Source: an uncultured Clostridia bacterium
GTDB lineage: Bacteria > Bacillota > Clostridia > TANB77 > CAG-508
Length of the DNA: 64,000 bases
Assembly: GCA_928721915.1 (NCBI GenBank)
Contig: CAKMVZ010000003.1
Span: 62,001 to 126,000, forward strand
Direction of reading: 5' to 3'
The notes below the pieces were generated by a model. That model ran no database searches. It saw nothing but the letters and a program-made list of their open reading frames with translations, and was not told where the DNA came from. Of this stretch, positions 62,103-64,000 are shown one piece after another (the first letter of the stretch is position 1; each line of letters starts with the position of its first letter). The position numbers and the translations under genes are program-made.

Positions 62103-62122
62103 TATTCCTTGCTAATGAACAA
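62103..62122 (-). promoter_or_regulatory. 20-bp shared regulatory motif, copy 2, with promoter
   Basis: On the minus strand, TTGTTCATTAGCAAGGAATA, followed by TATGC and TATAAT (62097-62092). It is identical to 31942-31961 and lies before the 62067 start. Confidence 0.6.
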
Positions 62123-62356
62123 AATATATTAAAAATTAAACATATTTTTTACTTATCACTTTTATTTGAAAGTTTTATATGTTTTATCTTAATTTATCTT
62201 ATTATTCTATTATTTGACAGACATGTTATAATATAGCAAAGGAAGAGAATATTGATTATCGTAATATATATAGCTTTTTAAGTGAGGATATATTCGTAAT
62301 CGTCTGAAATTATTATGGGAGATTTATTATAATGATCTCCTTTTCCTATTCCTTTT
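62123..62356. other. Short gene-free interval
   Basis: AT-rich, no gene seen. ATTATAACATG and TTGACAG elements near 62214-62240 could be part of a promoter. Confidence 0.4.
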
Positions 62357-62686
62357 TTATATATTAAGCATTCCCTGTTCTTCAAAAAATATGTATGCTT
62401 CTTTTCCACCTAGTTTAAATGCTTCAAGAAGTTCAATGATTTTTAAACTATCATATAATCCTAACCATTCACAAAAAGCATCTGTTTCTTCTACATTAAA
62501 TGAAGTTGGCTTTTCATCCTCAATAAATTCTCTTAATTTTGGATATTTTTCATATAAAGCATGGATTTTATCCATTATTCCTTTATAATCTTCTCTGTTT
62601 GATAGTTTATCTTTAACATAAAAATTAAAATGTTCATTAAAAGCATCCTTATGCTCATTAATAAAACTATTCATCACTTTTTCCAT
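62357..62686 (-). CDS. Hypothetical protein (DUF6664-like)
   Basis: A 109-residue acidic helical protein (MEKVMNSFINEHKDAFNEHF, YEKYPKLREFIEDEKP, FCEWLGLYDSLKIIELLEAFKLGGKEAYIFFEEQGML). It overlaps the preceding gene by 20 bases. I recall this pair of small Clostridia proteins as DUF6809/DUF6664, without known function. The match is from memory of the pattern only. Confidence 0.6.
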   Translation of the reverse strand: MEKVMNSFINEHKDAFNEHFNFYVKDKLSNREDYKGIMDKIHALYEKYPKLREFIEDEKPTSFNVEETDAFCEWLGLYDSLKIIELLEAFKLGGKEAYIFFEEQGMLNI

Positions 62687-62999
62687 TTCTTAATTCCTCC
62701 AGTTCTATTTCTATGTCTTTTTTTACATTCATTCCGTCTATAAAACCTATTTTATAAAATTTAGAATTCCAGAAATTACTTAAAAATGAAACATGTTCAA
62801 ATAGAAAATCTTCTATTTCTCCTTCTAATTCTTTATAGAGTTCTCCAGGAATATAATTTAAGAGTTCTTTTAATTTGTCCTCCATTTCTTTTAATGATTT
62901 TTTATACTCTGGACATTTTTTTATAATAATATGAGATATATCTTCATTTCTATCTTCATATAATTTTTCCAGTAAGGAACAATTTAATAATCTTTCCAT
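62667..62999 (-). CDS. Hypothetical protein (DUF6809-like)
   Basis: A 110-residue acidic helical protein (KKCPEYKKSLKEMEDKLKELLNYIPGELYKELE, FYKIGFIDGMNVKKDIEIELEEL). The start ATG 62999 follows GGAGG. Its C-terminal gene end overlaps the start of the 62357-62686 gene, a conserved-looking pair in Clostridia. No function known. Confidence 0.6.
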   Translation of the reverse strand: MERLLNCSLLEKLYEDRNEDISHIIIKKCPEYKKSLKEMEDKLKELLNYIPGELYKELEGEIEDFLFEHVSFLSNFWNSKFYKIGFIDGMNVKKDIEIELEELRNGKSDE

Positions 63000-63122
63000 A
63001 TATACTATACCTCCTATGGCAATAGTATATATATAATTTTATTATTTGACAAATGTGTGAAATTTTTCAAATAAAAAGAACCGATAAAATTAATTATCAG
63101 CTCTATATATTGTAATTTATTA

Positions 63123-63890
63123 TTACCTTATATATCTTTTATTTATATTTAAAATTAGTATTGATACTATTATTGTTACAATTAAAGTTATACAACAACT
63201 TAACAAACTATAATTAAATACAAATATTGCAGATAACCCATTTATTAAGCAATGAGTTAATATACAAGGAAATACACCTTTCGATACCTTTCTTATTGAT
63301 GCCAAAGCATAACATAAGGTTAAACACATTATTCCAAAAAGAAAATAGTTCATATTTGCATTTGCTGTTCCTCTTATAAAAAATATTGGTAAATGCCATA
63401 ACCACCAAATAATAGAAGTAAAGATTGTTGCTATATGAAATCCAAATTTCTTTTCCAATTCAGGTTGTAAAATCATTCTCCATCCAACTTCTTCATTGCC
63501 ACCACCAAATAACATCATTGGTAAAATTACTATAAGCATGAATATAGGAGCACCAAATTCAAATCCATTTATTGCACATCCCAAAACATAATAAATCACT
63601 ACAAATAAAATTACTAAAACATAAGTCCAAATGTTATGTTTTATATCAAATATATTTTTTAACCATTCTTTTAAATTCTTAACTTTGTTATTTCTCTTTA
63701 GAGATATATAAGAGGCAATAGTTGGAGAGAAACCCCCGATAATGTGCATAATCCTTAAAAATATATTATTTATTGTCAAGTTAAAAATTTGACTAATTAA
63801 AGCACAACCACCCCAAAATATTAGCATTATAACAAATGTTATTATTAAAAATTCTTTCACTAACTTTTTATTCATAAATACTCCTATCAT
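63123..63890 (-). CDS. CPBP-family intramembrane metalloprotease
   Basis: A 255-residue protein with about eight helices. The CPBP motifs are GGGNEEVGWRMILQPEL (Glu-Glu and Arg), IIWWLWHLPIF (His) and PCILTHCLIN (His, Asn). It is a paralogue of the CPBP gene at 39819 and is preceded by a diverged copy of the same terminator-promoter cassette (63895-63976). The role may be membrane peptide processing or immunity. Confidence 0.85.
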   Translation of the reverse strand: MIGVFMNKKLVKEFLIITFVIMLIFWGGCALISQIFNLTINNIFLRIMHIIGGFSPTIASYISLKRNNKVKNLKEWLKNIFDIKHNIWTYVLVILFVVIYYVLGCAINGFEFGAPIFMLIVILPMMLFGGGNEEVGWRMILQPELEKKFGFHIATIFTSIIWWLWHLPIFFIRGTANANMNYFLFGIMCLTLCYALASIRKVSKGVFPCILTHCLINGLSAIFVFNYSLLSCCITLIVTIIVSILILNINKRYIR

Positions 63891-63894
63891 CTCT

Positions 63895-63976
63895 ACAACT
63901 TACTATCTTTTGTTACGATTATATAATAAATGACAGATAATTTCAACTAATTATCTGCCCTTCTAATTGTAATTTG
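63895..63976 (-). repeat. Terminator-promoter cassette, diverged copy C
   Basis: Same layout as copies A and B: hairpin CAGATAAT/ATTATCTG, TTGAAA, 17 bases, TATAAT. The outer stem bases differ from A and B but still pair, which suggests the hairpin is maintained. Confidence 0.65.
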
Positions 63977-64000
63977 TTATTTATTCCTTTTTATAAATAG

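Noticed and set aside
1..64000. CRISPR array
   Set aside because: No regularly spaced direct repeats with unique spacers were seen; the repeats present are promoter cassettes or hairpins.

Overview
The window is a very AT-rich Firmicute (Clostridia-like) chromosome segment carrying a large conjugative element. The stop codons fit the standard code (TGG is Trp; TGA ends genes). The left 8 kb is host chromosome: the 3' end of argS, a membrane protein, split transketolase (N and C subunits), lysC, the spore-cortex genes yabP and yabQ, divIC and rho. This gene set points to an endospore-forming lineage, probably a gut anaerobe.

The most striking signal is in this host part. Three conserved genes (tktN, tktC, yabQ) and one kinase-like gene are broken at seven points by one extra C. 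Each time the extra C turns a glycine codon GGN into an in-frame CGG codon, and skipping one base there (+1) restores the full-length protein. Scanning every gene by eye, I found only one other in-frame CGG in 64 kb (7797-7799), and none in the roughly 50 kb of accessory genes. This suggests that CGG is unassigned in this organism and that ribosomes pass it by +1 frameshifting, or by reading CGGN as a quadruplet, inserting glycine.

From 8.2 to 11.0 kb lies a small replicon-like insertion: an HTH replication protein, a hairpin-rich putative origin, a phage/plasmid II/X-type replication protein and a small gene, flanked by a 24-bp direct repeat. From about 11.9 kb to the end of the window is an integrative conjugative element, mostly transcribed leftwards. 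It has two tandem tyrosine recombinases, a Tn916-like sigma/HTH regulatory pair with a hairpin over the sigma gene's ribosome-binding site, and a candidate structured RNA.

The cargo starts with a DNA phosphorothioation defence cluster of the Ssp type (16.9-29.0 kb): PAPS-reductase-like SspD, DUF4007 SspB, a large ATPase (SspC-like) and the cysteine desulfurase SspA. These are followed by a PLD-helicase, a 55-residue protein, a DndD-like SMC ATPase and a 179-residue protein, together a likely restriction module. Next come an orphan response regulator with membrane proteins, an SOS-boxed YolD/Y-family polymerase pair, an IS110 element, and assorted cargo: acyltransferase, flavodoxin, serine hydrolase, CPBP proteases, a YoeB-like fusion, a Sel1-repeat protein and a glycine-rich membrane protein.

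The right third (48-61 kb) is the transfer module: CHAP hydrolase, sortase B, VirB4, PrgI, VirB6/TrbL, Maff2/VirB2, VirD4, PcfB, relaxase, MobC, a candidate oriT and a toprim primase-like protein. Several cargo promoters share near-identical terminator-promoter cassettes. The right end of the element lies beyond the window.
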